Assembly: GCA_027484495.1 (NCBI GenBank)
Contig: JAIXSW010000525.1
Coordinates: 1-5,166 of the forward strand
Length of the DNA: 5,166 bases
Origin: Gammaproteobacteria bacterium
GTDB taxonomy: Bacteria > Pseudomonadota > Gammaproteobacteria > Enterobacterales > Alteromonadaceae
Direction of reading: 5' to 3'
Below are positions 4,759 through 5,166 of the stretch, one piece after another. Under the pieces are notes generated by a model. The model had not been told where the DNA came from, made no database searches, and saw only the letters and a program-made list of their open reading frames with translations. Positions within the stretch are counted from its first letter, which is position 1. Each line of letters begins with the position of its first letter. The position numbers were made by a program, and so were the translations under genes.

Positions 4759-5166
4759 GCTGGGTTGTTTGTGCCTGCTGTTAATCAGTATGACGGCCGC
4801 GACAAAAACAACCGATTTCAGCGAACCTATTGAAGTCAACGCGGATCGGAACGAAGCCAGCCTGAAACAGCAAATGCTGGTCTACTCCGGCAATGTTATC
4901 GTTAAGCAAGGCACTTTATTGATAAAAGCTGAAAAGCTGACAGTTGATCGCTCCGCCGGAGAAGGCAAAGAAGTGTTTATCGCTGTAGGGCAACCTGCGG
5001 TGTACTCACAGGTGTTAGATGGTGACAAACCGATCCAGGCCAGTGCCGAAGAAATTCGTTATGCGATGGCAACCCGGGTGCTGACACTGACCGGCAAAGC
5101 GGAGATCACGCAAAGTGGCAGCCTGGTACGCAGCGCCAAAATTGAATATGACCTGCTAAAACAACA
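4745..5166 (+). CDS. lptA: LptA, periplasmic LPS-transport bridge protein (N-terminal part)
   Basis: The first 140 codons plus two bases are present; the C-terminus lies beyond the right edge. A short signal peptide, MKINKLGCLCLLLISMTAA, probably ends after A19 (T17-A18-A19). The OstA/LptA beta-jellyroll domain follows: EPIEVNADRNEASL (27-40), YSGNVIVKQGTLLIKAEKL (47-65), GKEVFIAVGQPAVYSQ (74-89), a near match to E. coli FTGNVIVTQGTIKINADKV and GKEVIDGYGKPATFYQ. LptA oligomerises head to tail and carries LPS from LptC across the periplasm to LptD. The start lies inside lptC with a 14-base overlap; AGGGGA is about 12 bases upstream, longer than ideal. It is the fourth gene of the operon; lptB is expected next. 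Confidence 0.96.
   Translation, partial: MKINKLGCLCLLLISMTAATKTTDFSEPIEVNADRNEASLKQQMLVYSGNVIVKQGTLLIKAEKLTVDRSAGEGKEVFIAVGQPAVYSQVLDGDKPIQASAEEIRYAMATRVLTLTGKAEITQSGSLVRSAKIEYDLLKQ

Noticed and set aside
4745..4801. LptA N-terminus as a lipoprotein signal (LGC at residues 6-8, second cysteine at 10)
   Set aside because: The cysteines come before or within the hydrophobic core, too early for a lipobox, and LptA is a soluble periplasmic protein cut by signal peptidase I.
1..5166. Mobile elements, CRISPR arrays, tRNA/rRNA genes or phage genes
   Set aside because: No repeat-spacer pattern, terminal inverted repeats, transposase motifs or RNA gene signatures are visible; the coding content is all conserved envelope housekeeping genes.

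Overview
This is a conserved cell-envelope locus from a Gammaproteobacterium. Two convergent functions in outer-membrane biogenesis lie head to head around a 476-bp gene-free region. Gene order and protein similarity to the Escherichia coli mla and kds/lpt loci make the class assignment solid. Moderate GC and the protein sequences fit a non-enteric lineage (Aeromonadales/Alteromonadales-like), but I cannot name a genus from this window.

Minus-strand half (1-2202): mlaF-mlaE-mlaD-mlaC, read leftwards, with mlaC cut by the window edge. These genes encode the ATPase, the permease, the MCE-domain periplasmic ring and the periplasmic lipid carrier of the Mla phospholipid transport system, which maintains outer-membrane lipid asymmetry. 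The genes overlap or nearly abut (1-nt overlap, 3-nt gap, 4-nt overlap), so they form one translationally coupled operon. MlaB, the STAS partner, would be expected beyond the left edge.

Plus-strand half (2679-5166): kdsD-kdsC-lptC-lptA, with lptA cut by the right edge. KdsD (arabinose-5-phosphate isomerase) and KdsC (Kdo-8-phosphate phosphatase) act in Kdo synthesis for the LPS inner core. LptC and LptA are the inner-membrane-anchored and soluble periplasmic parts of the LPS export bridge. Overlaps of 1, 4 and 14 nt again indicate one operon; lptB should follow.

Middle (2203-2678): no convincing protein gene. E. coli has yrbG between mlaF and kdsD; here it is absent and the two operons diverge directly. 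The region holds a plausible sigma-70 promoter for mlaF, whose position also shows that the longest mlaF reading frame is over-extended. The mlaF leader has two abutting perfect hairpins, and helically phased direct repeats lie upstream of its promoter. A perfect TATAAT box precedes kdsD. A run of three consecutive hairpins ends in a terminator-like stem plus seven T on the plus strand, with no gene upstream of it; this could be a small RNA or a leader attenuator.

The coding content is ordinary and well understood. I see no new protein system, mobile element, CRISPR array, tRNA or rRNA. The points worth a second look are all in the intergenic region.
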